NCBI GenBank assembly: GCA_021613375.1
Contig: CM038708.1
Span: forward strand, 31,539,559-31,603,558
Length of the DNA stretch: 64,000 nucleotides
DNA from: Megaleporinus macrocephalus
Lineage: Eukaryota; Chordata; Actinopteri; Characiformes; Anostomidae
Reading direction: 5' to 3'
Below the pieces are notes generated by a model. The model was not told the DNA's origin. It was given only the letters and a program-made list of their open reading frames with translations, and made no database searches. The position numbers were made by a program, and so were the translations under genes. The stretch's first letter is position 1; the number at the start of each line of letters is the position of its first letter. Positions 1-12,300 of the stretch are shown piece after piece.

Positions 1-1950
1 AGCTTTTATTTAGTGAATACAAAGTCCTCGCTGAGCAACTGCATTCTAATCTGTTGCCACACCATCAGTTTAATCTTTGGATGCGGGCCAGCTTTAATGA
101 AGTGTTCGGTTTGCTCCTGTGCACATATTGGGCTTGAGTTGCTCACCCACCTGTGATGGCTAGCCAGACGTGAGTTATGGCCAGTCCTGAATCTAGTGCA
201 TATTAACGGTTCTGTCCTTGGTGGTGCCAGGTGCCTTTTGAGGTTGGTTCTAACCCCAAGAAAGCTTCCTCTTAAGAGACCACCCCTCTCAAAATAGGAA
301 AGCTGTAACCAAGAGCAGTTGCTACAGATGACCGTAGATCATTTGCATGTAACCTTGTCTGCTGTGTTGTCAGTCCGGTCTAGCCTTGCATGTGGTTATG
401 TTAAAATGGACATACTAAGCCATCTTTGTTTTGAAGCTGCTTCAGCAGGAGAGTGGGACAGACAGCAAAATAGTCATGGCAATGTATGAAATGTCCATGG
501 TATTGCTGTTCTCTTCTCCAGTTAGCAGAGCATCTCTTAGAAGAAAGGTTTACCAATTTGGGTGCCGTCAGAAAAGTCTGTTGGACTCAGTGTCCCTGAT
601 GCAAATGACCACCCTTTTATTACCAACATGGCATCCCTCTGTAGGTGAGTTACATGACTGGCCTGTTAGAAGTTTTACATCTAAATAGGTCTGCATAGGT
701 TGATGTGAGGTATCTCTGACCCTTTGGACCATTCACTGTGTAAATGCAGCTTGTGTGTGACTGGCTATAAACAGAAACGGCTCCATAAGTACATCATAGT
801 AGACAATCTACTTTCAAGTACTTTTTTTCAGAGGCTAAAAGTAACTGAATTTCTCAGAGAATCCAGATTACAGTGATGAGTTAAATTGCTGTTCTACAAC
901 AGATTGATCCACCAGCAAGTTTGTGTTGGAGAACGTTTGGGTGGTGCTGTGATCAACCATCCCGCCCAAATCCTAAAGTCAGTTTTGAGAAGCTGTGAAA
1001 CGGCTTGTTTTCGAAAAAGGTCAGTTTGTGTCATGGATGTCGCTGATATTGGTCCTCAGTGGCAGTAAAGTAATCCTCCAGGATGCTCTGTATGTATTCG
1101 AAGGTGGGCTGCATCAGATAGCTGCGTTGCACTCTCGCCATCACTTCAGCATTGCTCAAACCTGCAGAGACATAGATATGGACTGTAACACTTTATGGTA
1201 ATAAAAATGCAAAACTAAATTTACAGTTTATTAATAATACAAAACCCTACTACAGGTTAATTAAGTCTACAAAAAAAATACAGCTTAATGTTGACAAATC
1301 ATATGTACTTGAATCTGGATGATCATTATCTGTTATGTTTTTGGTAGTTTAGATGTTATTGGCTTTACCTTTAAAAACTTTAACTACTTCCCTCTTATGA
1401 TAGCTTAGTCCATTTTAAAAACACAGGTCCCTAATTAAACCTTGTTGACACTGTTGTAGGTGGGTCTGGGCAATATAGTAATATATATTACTGTTGTAAC
1501 ATATTAATAAATAGAAAAAAAGAAATATCATGACATTGTATCCTAAGCAGCATATAAAGTATAATACAATTATATTTTGCTCAAGTCACATGCAAACGTT
1601 TGAACAGCATAGTATGTTATTGATTTTTAAGTCAAAATATGCTAACATCCTTTACAGGGAACAAACTCAATTGTGGCATTTTCTGCTAATATTACTGCTC
1701 AATTTGCACAGGCCACATTTTCTGTTTCTGCTTTCTTTTCTTTTTTTCTAATACATTAAATAATAACATTGTATTAAAATGTGCAGGCTGTGTTCGCTGC
1801 AGGAGATGAATTAACTTATTTTAACCTTGATAATCAACGAAATATATTGTAACAGGTAAAGGTAGCTGGTAAATTTGACAGCTGTAGTTTTAAAGCAATG
1901 TTTCTAGAATTAATACAGGTCTTTAAATATATGTATATTTAAATATACTG
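1..1950 (+). repeat. Third copy of the kif20a/lyn junction block (arm A)
   Basis: This stretch matches about 40170-42440 in the same orientation and 6060-7740 in the opposite one. It covers the interval just past the kif20a poly(A) site, the lyn 3'UTR, the last lyn exon and part of the preceding intron. It is diverged by many substitutions and small indels. Similarity stops in an AT-rich tract near 1925-1975, next to a Tc1 relic. The window begins inside the copied block, so the copy must continue to the left. Confidence 0.85.
1031..1161 (-). pseudogene. Extra copy of last lyn coding exon, 72-bp deletion
   Basis: The minus-strand sequence has the same acceptor (ctgcag) and the same TGA stop as the true lyn terminal exon at 41194-41396, but is 131 bp instead of 203 bp. 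Exactly 72 bp (24 codons) are missing between MQ and PTFEY. That removes the end of the kinase C-lobe, including the conserved Cys-Trp of the 'MASCWK' segment. The frame stays open to the C-terminal tail tyrosine (EDQYQRHP). No upstream kinase exon accompanies it, so it cannot encode a kinase alone. It is a duplication relic. Confidence 0.85.
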
Positions 1951-1971
1951 TAAATATATGTGTATATATAT

Positions 1972-2730
1972 ACACAGGGGTTGGCCAATGAAACTGAAAC
2001 ACCTGTCACTTTAGTGTGGGAGGTTTCATGGCTAAATTGGACCAGTCTGGTGGCCAATCTTCATTAATTGCACATTGCACCAGTAAGAGCAGAGTATGAA
2101 GTTCAGTTAGCAGGTAAGAGCACAGTTTTGCTCAAAATATTGCAATAACACAACATTATGGGACATACCAGAGTTCAAAAGAGGACAAATTGTTGGTGCA
2201 CGTCTTGCTGGTGCATTGGTGACCAAGACAGTAATGTCAGCAGACCACCAAAAAGGATGAACCACGTCCAACAAGATTAACTGTGGACACGAGGAAGCTG
2301 TCTGAAAGGGATGTTGGGTTGCTAACCCGCATTATATCCAAAAAACATAAAACCACGGCTGCCCAAGTCACGGCAGAATTAAATGTGCACCTCAGCTCTC
2401 CTGTTTCCACCAGAACTGTCCGTCAGGAGCTCCACAGGGTCAATATACACGGTCGGGCTGCTATAGCCAAACCTTTGGTCATTTGTGCCAATGCCAAACG
2501 TCAGTTTCCCTTGGCCCAATACTTGTGCTAGATGGGTGCGTCACTGCCAAGGACTACCGAACCATTCTGGAGGCCCATGTGCATCCAATGGTTCAAACAT
2601 TGTATCCTGAAGGTGGTGCCATGTATCAGGACGACAATGCACCAATACACACAGTAAGACTGGTGAAAGACTGGTTTGAGGAACATGAAAGTGCAGTTGA
2701 ACATCTCCCACACCTGGTTTTAGACCACAA
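1972..2730 (+). mobile_element. Tc1-like transposon relic (N-terminal and central part)
   Basis: A Tc1/mariner-type end (ggggttggccaatgaaactg) begins near 1977. Degraded transposase pieces follow. At 2283-2480 there is a helix-turn-helix region (KLSERDVGLL, KKHKTTAAQVTAELN, HGRAAIAKPL). At about 2526-2715 lies part of the DDE domain, with the second catalytic Asp in YQDDNAPIHT and then WFEEHE. The block between them, including the first catalytic Asp, is missing, and the frame shifts between the halves. The element is dead. Confidence 0.85.
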
Positions 2731-2732
2731 TA

Positions 2733-2960
2733 ATTTATTAGTATGGTGTAGGGCCTTCTTTTGTAGCCAATACAGCATCAATTGGTCTTGGGAATGACGT
2801 ATACAAGTCCTTCACAGTGGTCAGAGGGATTTTAAGCTATTCTTCTTGCAGGAAAGTGGCCGGGTCACCACGTGATGCCGGTGGAGGAAAACGTTTTCTG
2901 ACTCGCTCCTCCAAAACACCCCAAAGTGGCTCAATAATATTTAGATCTGGCCATACTTAT
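2733..2960 (-). mobile_element. Tc1-like transposase C-terminal fragment, opposite orientation
   Basis: Read on the minus strand, this contains the Tc1 C-terminal signature DLNIIEPLWG (with the third catalytic acid) followed by VLEERVRKRFPPP and LKIPLTTVKDLY, with at least one in-frame stop. It abuts the plus-strand fragment head to head. The two are either one fold-back rearranged element or two fragments of related elements. It is inactive. Confidence 0.8.
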
Positions 2961-2995
2961 ATACATACTTATATACATATGCTACTTATATACAA

Positions 2996-3241
2996 TTCAG
3001 AACCGAATTGACACTTTTCACAAGTTTGTCATCCTATTACTCCAAATTCCTACAGTAAAATTACTTGTTCATCATACCATGAGTACATGAGAGAGTGTTC
3101 TTCAGGAATATGGTAGTATAAGTTGATAACAATTTGATTTGCCTATTTTATAGGACCTCAAATTGTGATCAATTCTGAACTGAATAAACAATTTTCACAA
3201 GTTCGTCACCCCATTACTCCAAATTCCTACAGTACAATTTT
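2996..3241. repeat. Direct repeat of about 68 bp, two copies
   Basis: Units at 2996-3062 and 3173-3241 share the core 'ttcacaag..tgtc...ttactccaaattcctacagta' with a few changes. They lie about 177 bp apart downstream of the Tc1 relic. No coding signal is seen. Confidence 0.6.
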
Positions 3242-5990
3242 CATACAATGTGAAAGGAAAACAGCTCAAATCATGTAGAAAACTGAAAATTGCACACAAA
3301 CAAACAAAAAAGGCAACATATAACTAAAACAGCACAGCAAAAAAAACTAAATCCTGTATATGGCTGTTTTTAATTAATTTTTATAAATTGTTTAATTGTA
3401 CTTAAGTCATTTTTGCAGATGAATTCAACCATTTAAGCTTGTTTAAACATGGCAAACTGTTTTGCTGGTATTCTTTTCAAAGTTGTTTGTGAAGTATTGT
3501 AATATGCAGCCGTAGGTAGAGCAGCCTAAACCCACACTTAACTAAAAGTATTACTACTTCAATGAAATAATGACTTAAACTAGAATGGAAGAACCTTTCT
3601 TTAAAAGGCTTGATTAAAATTGTAAAAGTACAAAGACTACATTAAGGAAATAACTTGTAAAACTTTTTAGTATCCAGTATCTCTCAGCAGAGAAATTTTG
3701 TAAGGTTTATTATCAAAAATATAATAAAAAAAAGTCAGAGGTGTGAGATATCACATAGCAATACAGTTTCTAAACAAATGTAACAGAATTAAATTTAACA
3801 AGAATAAGAAACTAGATTAATTGAAGAAAGTAGATTTATTGAAAAGAAGTAAAGATTATAATATAATAAAAGCAGGAAATTACAATACAAATAAAAGTTG
3901 CAAAAAGTTGAAAAAAAAACCCCACAAATATTAAAATAAATATAGTTCTTCTAATACATTAATTATATATAACATTTATTATGTATGTTATTTCAGTCAT
4001 TTCCAAACCTCTACCTGGGACAGCCCAGAATTATTTGTCACTGTTATCCAGTACCTGCTTTATCTGATCACTGATTCATTTAGCTAAATTAGGAGTGCTA
4101 GTGGTGAATTTGAACAAATTCATGTAATTGCAAGGGACATCAAGGACAAATCTAGAACCTTTTTGCATTTCTACACTCATAAAATGGAGAACTGGTACTT
4201 CAAGTCAAATAAAAAATGTTTTTTTTTCTGAGTCTCACAAACTCATACACTGATCAGTTACGTATGTTGTGCCTAAATTAAATGTATAAACATAAATGTT
4301 AAATGTATATCGTTAGGAGAACTTCTTTTATGATTTGTTGTATTCAAAGATTTTATTGTTTCCTGGCCCCATCTATTTGCATATTGAACACACATTTCCT
4401 CTTGTTTTACATATCAGCTCTGTGTTGTATTTCCTCTTATAGGCACTCTCTCTTTGGGTCTGTGTTTACATTCTGTATTTTAATTAATCTCCCAGCATAG
4501 AAATTTTGAATATGATTCTAAACTGACTGGACACTTCAGTGAACACTTTTAACCCAACTTTAATAAGATCAGTTTGACCAACATGAGTTAAATTAAGAGC
4601 AACAAATTTTTGTTGATTATAGATTACCTTTACCCCTTTTTTAGTAAATGATTGGATTAACAGTATCGCCTTTTCATTGTGTGAAGACTTCATAATTTCA
4701 TAATTCATAACTCCAAACACTTTTTGGACTGTCAAAAATAATTTATAATTTATAAAATAAATAATTTGTGTTATTATTGTTGTATTAAAGTTTTTTTGTA
4801 TTTTAAATGTTATACAGTGTAATACAGTATTTAGAAAAGTCTCTTTACAAGTACAAACTATATGATAAGTAATTAGTAGAAAGCTAGGGGAAAAAAAGAA
4901 CTTTTAGTTGTGTCCAGAATTGTGAACAGAGCTGTAGACGATTCTGAAATGACTAAGAAGAATGTATAACAAAAATGAAGCTGTTATTAAATAAATATCC
5001 AGACTTCATGTTTAACGTGATCAACCTTAAGTCATATTACTTGGTTTTAACTGAACATTATTAAGAAAGTGTTCTAAATATCGAAGAAAACATCAAAATA
5101 CCCTTTGATGTCTTAACCTTTGAAGTTATGATATATAATATGAAATATTCTTATTAATTAATTAAAATTTTTAATATTAGTGAATACACACTGAGTCATG
5201 CATAACTGTGCTGCAATATTTTGGGTTAGGTGGAACCACAGCTTTCAGATACAGTATACTTACCTGCATCACATTATTTCCCTTATAAGATTGCAACAAT
5301 CTACCAAAACAGCAAATTGGCTGAATGCTGATCAGTCATTTGCAGCAAAAATGTGGTTTGTGAATAAAGGCTTCACCTTCTTCTCGACACGTCCCAGTAT
5401 AACACAGATGGACACTCATGCTCCCTCCTTAGCGCACAGTCTTGGATTTGAAATGAAAATAAAAATAAAACAATAAAACAAAACAAACAGACTAGAGGAG
5501 AGAAGTTCTGTTGCGCCTTCAAGGGCTATACTTTGTCCATTAGCAGCATTATCCAATACAGAGAGATTGTGTTACCCTCACATACACATACGCACACGCA
5601 GAATGATGGTACCACTGTAACTGAATAGTTGAATTGCTAAAGGTCTGTGTCTCCCAGTGAAAACAGAGCAATTCAGATCAGATTCTCCATGTAATCAGAG
5701 TCATTCACTCAGCAGCATCAATGACATCACTGTTTTACACCTTAAGGGCTTGAGGCATTCTGGTCTTCCCAGTTCTATACACTTTCATCAATACTGAAGT
5801 ATTTACAAACTGCTTTAGATTCATGTATAGCTTTACACAATCCATTTGAGGAAAAAAAAACGAGGAAGTGCTTTGAAGACTTATGGGTGGAATAAACCTT
5901 TGTTTTTTGTATAAGGTAAAGTCTCAGTGAGAGACACAGACATTTTGTGCAATAAAGCAAAACAAAAACAAAAAAAGGAGAAATGTACAA
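3242..5990. other. AT-rich spacer between the inverted arms A and A'
   Basis: About 2.7 kb of AT-rich, stop-dense sequence lies between the two inverted copies of the lyn 3' end. I see no supported gene. Frames are short, lack splice context and have no recognisable motif. This is the loop of the local inverted repeat A-A'. Confidence 0.6.
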
Positions 5991-6932
5991 AGTTAAAACA
6001 CTGTATGAAGTGTACCTGTAAAAATATCACACGTAGCATTTTATATATACATGCTAACAATCTGCAAAAAATGTATAAATATATATATATATATATATAT
6101 ACATACATATACACACACACAGTATATTTAACAGTATTAATTCTAGAAACATTGCTTTAAAACTACAGCTGTCAAATTTACCAGCTACCTTTACCTGGTA
6201 CAATATATTTTGTTGAATATCAAGGTTAAAATAAGTTAATTCATCTCCTGCAGAGAACACAGCCTGCACATTTTAATACAATGTTATTATTTAATATATT
6301 AGAAAAAAGAAAAGAAAGCAGAAACAGAAAAATGTGGCCTCTGCAAACCGAGCAGTAATATTAGCAGAAAAGGCCACAATTGAGTTTGTTCCCTGTAAAG
6401 GATGTGTTAGCGTATTTTTACTTAAAAATCAGTAACACATACTATGCTGTTCAAACATTTGCATGTGACTTGAGATGGGCAAAATATAATTTTATTATAC
6501 TTTATGATATGCTTAGGATACAATGTGTCATATTTAGTGAACAGGAACCAGTAGTGCTGAATTAAAAATACTATCAAAACTATGAGCACAATATATTATT
6601 ATTTATTAATATGTTACAACAGTAATATATATTACTATATTGCCCAGACCCACCTACAACAGTGTCAACAAGGTTTAATTAGGGACCTGTGTTTTTAAAA
6701 TGGACCCTAAGCTATCATAAGAGGGAAGTAGTTAGTTTTTAAAGGTAAAGCCAATAACTTCTAAACTACCAAAAACATCATACAGATTCAAGTACATAGG
6801 ATAAGTCAACATCAAGCTGTATTTATGTGTACTTAATTAACCTGTAGTAGGATTTTGTATTATTAAATTGTAAATTCAGTTTTGCATTTTTATTACCATA
6901 TAGTGTTACAGTCCATATATATGTCTCTGCAG

Positions 6933-7016
6933 GTTTGAGCAATGCTGAAGTGATGGCGAGAGTGCAACGCGGCTATCGGACGCAGCGGCCTGAAAACTGC
7001 CTAAACAAGCTGTATA
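6933..7016 (+). pseudogene. Second extra copy of last lyn coding exon, truncated
   Basis: The plus strand carries the acceptor ctctgcag and the first 28 codons of the terminal lyn exon ([15 protein letters not shown], then RPENC.NKLY). It then jumps at about 7016 into sequence corresponding to the lyn 3'UTR near 40890. The rest of the exon, its stop and part of the UTR are deleted. No other kinase exon is nearby. It decayed independently of the copy at 1031-1161. Confidence 0.85.
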
Positions 7017-9256
7017 TGAAAACCCCACATCAACCTATGCAGACCTATTTAGATGTAAAACATCTAATAGGCCGGTCGTGTAACTCCCCTACAGAGGGAT
7101 GCCATGTTGGTAATTCATAAGGGTGGTCATTTGCATCAGGGACACTGAGTCCAACAGACTTTTCTGACGGCACCCAAATTGGTAAACCTTTCTTCTAAGA
7201 GATGCTCTGCTAAGTGGAGAAGAGAACATCAATACCATGGACGTCTCAAATTTCCATGACTATTTTGCTATCTGTCCCACTCTCCTGCTGAAGCAGCTTC
7301 AAAACAAAGATGGCTTAGTATGTCCATTTTAACATAACCACATGCAAGGCTAGACCGGACTGACAACACAGCAGACAAGGTTACATGCAAATGATCTACG
7401 GTCATCTGTAGCAACTGCTCTTGGTTACAGCTTTCATATTTTGAGAGGGGTGGTCTCTTTAGAGGAAAAGCTTTCTTGGTGTTAGATTTAACCTCAAAAG
7501 GCACCTGGCACCACCAAGGACAGAACTGTTAATATGCACTAGATTCAGGACTGGCCATAACTCACATCTGGCTAGCCATCACAGGTGGGTGAGCAACTCA
7601 AGCCCAACATGTGCACAGGAGCAAACCGAACACTTCATTAAAGCTGGCCCGCATCCAAAGATTAAACTGATGTTTGGAGTCAATAGATTAGAACGCAGTT
7701 ACTCAGCTTGAGGACTTTGTATTCACTAAATAAAAGCTCTGCCTTTTCTCAAGTAGTGTTTTTATTAGCATCTTTTTTCATATGAACGCAGCTAATACTA
7801 TGATTCCTTTGGGCCTAGAAGGGTGTACATTTCACAAAGCAGGAATTTTCAGTTACTTAAAATAACATCCTGCACTTTTCTTTTTAAATAGGTTTTACTA
7901 TGATATCAGACTACACTGAAATTCTGATTTGTGAAATACTACAGGTTAAAACAGTAAGCAAGGGTGTAAACATCTCAGTGGTACTGAATAATAATGCTTC
8001 GCCAAATTATATTGTTATTGCTCAAAAACCCTGACCATCATGTTTCATTACAAAAACTATACAAAACTTGCTGACTAAATTGATATATAACTAAACTTTA
8101 AATAGAGTGCATTATATCAACACACTAAGTACCCTGTCACATACCCACCCCAGTTACTGAAATCTGACCAAGGACAGCAGTTTAGTAGTAATAATTTAAA
8201 TAAAAAGGCATTACATTTAAAAAGACACATGCTCAGTCATACACAGCACAATTTGGTCAGTCAGTTGGGCTTTTTTCTTTCCTTAGACAAGCTGTAGTCC
8301 AGACAGACTTCCGGATAGTGCGGCACAGGTTTCCAGTAGATGGAGTGGACATTGATTCCTTTCGGACGAGGCGGCCCCGAAGAGTCAGCGGTCAGCTTGG
8401 CCAGTCTTATTCCTGCAAGGAATAAATAAGTCGTGTAAATGTCAAGAACAGTAAATATGCAAGCATGTGACCGAGTTTAGGTACCTGATAGTTCAGCCTG
8501 TTCTGTAGATTCTGGCCCTCATTTTCTCCATGTAGCTCTCATCCAACTCACAGATATGCTTCTCAGGAGACCCAATCAACTAGACAAAGGATATGCACTA
8601 ATTTCCACACAGCCATGCACAACCAGTACAAACAGTACCATTTGGTTCAGGCACAAACATTCAGTATTTGAAATAAATAAATTGAACTAATGTATGCACA
8701 ATCTCATTTTGTTCAAGACACTACATTAGAATAATTGAGATCGCATGGAAATCTGTACCTACAGCCAGTCTGATCAAGCTCACACTCCAAGCCAGGCCAA
8801 AAGTTTGCATCATTAATGTTTTTCAGCACACAGTTGTTCCACAGCACATTTCTCCTTGTAGAGAAGTTTGAACCACTCAGCATCTAAAACAGGGAGAAAA
8901 TGCAGGCAAATTAACTTCTGAAACAAATAAAAGGAAAAGCTACATATGAGCAGCCAACCTGTCTCTTCAGTGTTCGTCTGAAGGGGGTCAGTCTGTGTCA
9001 AGTTGTCCTGCTGAACAGGTGAGGCAGAAGCAGAACCGCTGAGCTGCCATTATAATTCATTCACACGCCTCTCAAGCTCCTGATTTGATCAACAACCAAA
9101 CATTGTTATTGCAACATTGTATGAGGCAGTGCTACAATGATGTTTATGATATTATGCTTAACGTTCTTAATCTACACACCTTAACCCGCTCCTGCTCCGC
9201 CATGTATTTGTCAAGAGGGACATAATGCTCCTTCAAATCAGCCATGTGACGACTAC

Positions 9257-9343
9257 GAGAAGATGGACAGCAGGTTTGAGATGTATAAGGAGATGCTGAA
9301 GGAGCATGCCTACTAGTGTGCTCTGGAGCGGCTGGAGGAAGAC
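9257..9343 (+). other. 87-bp inverted segment inside kif20a pseudogene exon 14
   Basis: This piece of coiled-coil coding sequence ([10 protein letters not shown].. to LERLEED in the intact copy, 38543-38629) lies in plus orientation although the surrounding pseudogene is on the minus strand. The same segment is missing from its normal place: the residual exon jumps from DLKE to HYVPLD. It sits just 5' of the residual exon in transcript order. The pattern fits a replication template switch or a small inversion with loss. Confidence 0.85.
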
Positions 9344-12300
9344 CAAGACACAGAAGATCGGTTACTCACCAACAGAAAAGATTAGAGTTACATAGATTGA
9401 AGCCTACTAGCTGTGCAACAGTTTAGTTTTTTCATGTTCAAAGGTAGACTGATCTAAAAAGACCAATTAAATTACAGAACTAGACCCTGTTTTTATTAGC
9501 TATATTTCAGATTTTATAGTAGGGGTGGGCAATGTGACTGCTAATTATATATACCATGTTTTGTTGGACTTTGTTCAATTGTCTTGCTGTTTGAGACAGA
9601 CTGATCAAAAAGCTGAAGATTAGCACACCATTAGAGTTTGTACAAAAAAGACGTTTGTTCCCTCATTAAACAGCTTTGTCCCACTATAGAAATAAATAGG
9701 GTGCAAGTTTGTCCACCCAACTCATGTTAACACAAGGCCATTAGCATTAACCATGTGGACAACTACTTAAAATACCATAACTGAAAAACCAAGCACCTAA
9801 GAACTGCTAAAGCTGTGCAATCACTCTGCATTGCCTTCATGAACAGCCCTTTAGTTGTAATTGTGCTTGTCACTACTTAACCCCCATGATTTATTAAAAA
9901 TAGCTTGCAAATCTTGTGTAATTAGATGCAGTGAAGTATATGCAACATTGCTGGTTAACAACATGTATTTTACTGAAGCTTAATATAAATTAGAACAATA
10001 TCTCAGTTTTAAGCATCAAAGTACATCTTAGCTGAAGTCCCCATGTTACCCACCCCTAGTACATATCATGAAGACATTTGAACTTTGCTGCTTTTAAACC
10101 ATTTACAAAAACACACCTATGAGCATCATCCATTTCCATAATCTGCTGCATCATGGCATCACCCATCTCTTTGCGTATCTGCATCTCTTGCACTAGATTT
10201 TTCCTGCGCTCTGCCAACAGCTTTGCTCGCAGACTTTCCACCAAACTGAACAGCTCCTGCACACAGACATTAATTTACCTTATTAAAACAAGTACTATTC
10301 TGTAAACAGGTCTACTATACAGCTTAGAACAAAAATAGGTTACAGTCAGTGTCAGCTCACTGAATGAATATAAACAGATTTACTTTGGTTAAACACTATT
10401 ACAGCATACATTGGCAGTCTCCATGACTACGTGTCAATTCCAATATATTTATGTAATTCAGACATTTGTTCATTCTGATTTAGACAAGCTCTGTAAATGG
10501 TGAGGGTTAGAGTAATACCTCCTCAGGTAATATGGACATGTTGGCTTCTTCATCACTGTCCAACAGCTCGTCCTCCGATATGTAATCATCCACTGCCTGG
10601 CTGTTAATCACCACATTGCTTAGCAAAGGTTTACCATCTCGACCAAGCAATCGTGGTGCAAAAGACTCCAGAGAGCAGGATGGGACAACCTGAAGCACCT
10701 AACAAACAAAACTAAGAATTAAGGACTTTATTTACATCTGAAAGTTTGAAACCTGCAGTAATTGTGATCACTCAGTGGAATTCTCCTTTAACATGGTCTG
10801 AGCTATACAGCCTGTTCACCAAGCCTTAGACATGCCAGGCCCTTGGCTGGCATTTCCCAAAGCTGGTGTGTGGGTACACTTCACTGTACATTCAAGTATT
10901 TACTCTGCTATAACAAATCCAGTACCATGAAACAGATGTAAGCCACTGTTGTACCTCTTTAGCCACTGCGGAGAACTTCATGACATGAAGCGTCTCATCA
11001 TAAGTAGATGCACACTGATTGATGTTAACAATCATTGAAGCTCTACCACGACCACAGAACACACCCTGGAAGAGGCGGGTCAGTTTGCTCTCACGAAACG
11101 GGATGTAGCTGCTCTTCACCCTAGGAAACATTTTACCAGAATCATATGAAACCACAAATAGAGTACAGTGCAGAGTAGAAGTTACATGTTAAACATTATA
11201 ATGCTGATGAAACGCTCGCAGATAAACAACTATTTAGTTTCCTATGTCATTTGAGCATGGTGTCTTCTGTACATTGCACAAGAAGTTCTTAAACAGACCA
11301 ACAGAAATGGACAAACTACATCTCCTTACATTAACCTGCACTAAAAGCTAAGGACATTCTTGCCTTTTCATAAAAATTTCCATTTTTGGAGGAAAACTGC
11401 TAAACTTGTCTTGAACCAGTATTAGTTACATCCAGCATGGAATCTGCTAGCCAATATTTGATTTGTGCTACTTGTTTGCTTTAAAAAACAGCCTTTAGAT
11501 CAACATTGCTTCAGTCTCATCAAAACCTAGTATGCTAGCTGAGGATAGTCTTGACATTTCAATAACCAACAGAAATGTTTTAAACAGTTACCTGTAACAA
11601 CTGTTACACCAATTCATTTGACATGTGCTCTTAATTCCGACTGACTTAGTTTATAAATGTTAGATTTTGGGCAAATGTAGCATTAGGTGGCTCACCCAAT
11701 ACAACTAATTAGAATTGTTGCTGTGTGTGACCATTACTCTACCCCAACCACAAAGTTATATTTCAGAAATCTCTGCATTTACTTAACACACAGTATTACA
11801 CACACATGTTTTATAGATTATGGCACACTGGGGTACCTGTCACTTTGGTTGTTGCGCAAGGCTGCAATGCACTTGCCCAGGATCAGCAGAGAGTTGTTGA
11901 TGTTTCCCGCCTCCTTCAGACGATCTCCAGAAGTTTTGGTCTTATTGCATCTCTCTGATCCAGCCAGGTCACACAGAGACAGCCTGAGAGAAAGGAAGCT
12001 GGAGAAACCACTACAAAGCCACTCACAGCCACGCAGGCTTTTTAGAAAAACACTTACTCTGATATTCCCTGAACTTCACCTCCATCAAGGCGCAGCAGCT
12101 TGATTGTAAAGATGCTGTGGCTGTACGGCACAAGAGGAAGGTGTAATGAGAACGCAGAACAGCACCACTATAAACCAGCAAAACTCAGCCACAGTGTTTA
12201 CAGAGAACTGTAATAGATCACTGCAGTGCAAACTTCATAGATCAGTGCTGAAAAACACTGAAAGACATTCAAATAGCTTTCTAAATGATAAAGAAAACAA

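Noticed and set aside
11687..12103. 138-codon plus frame, mirrored at 35674-36090 minus
   Set aside because: This is the antisense shadow of the kif20a switch II exon.
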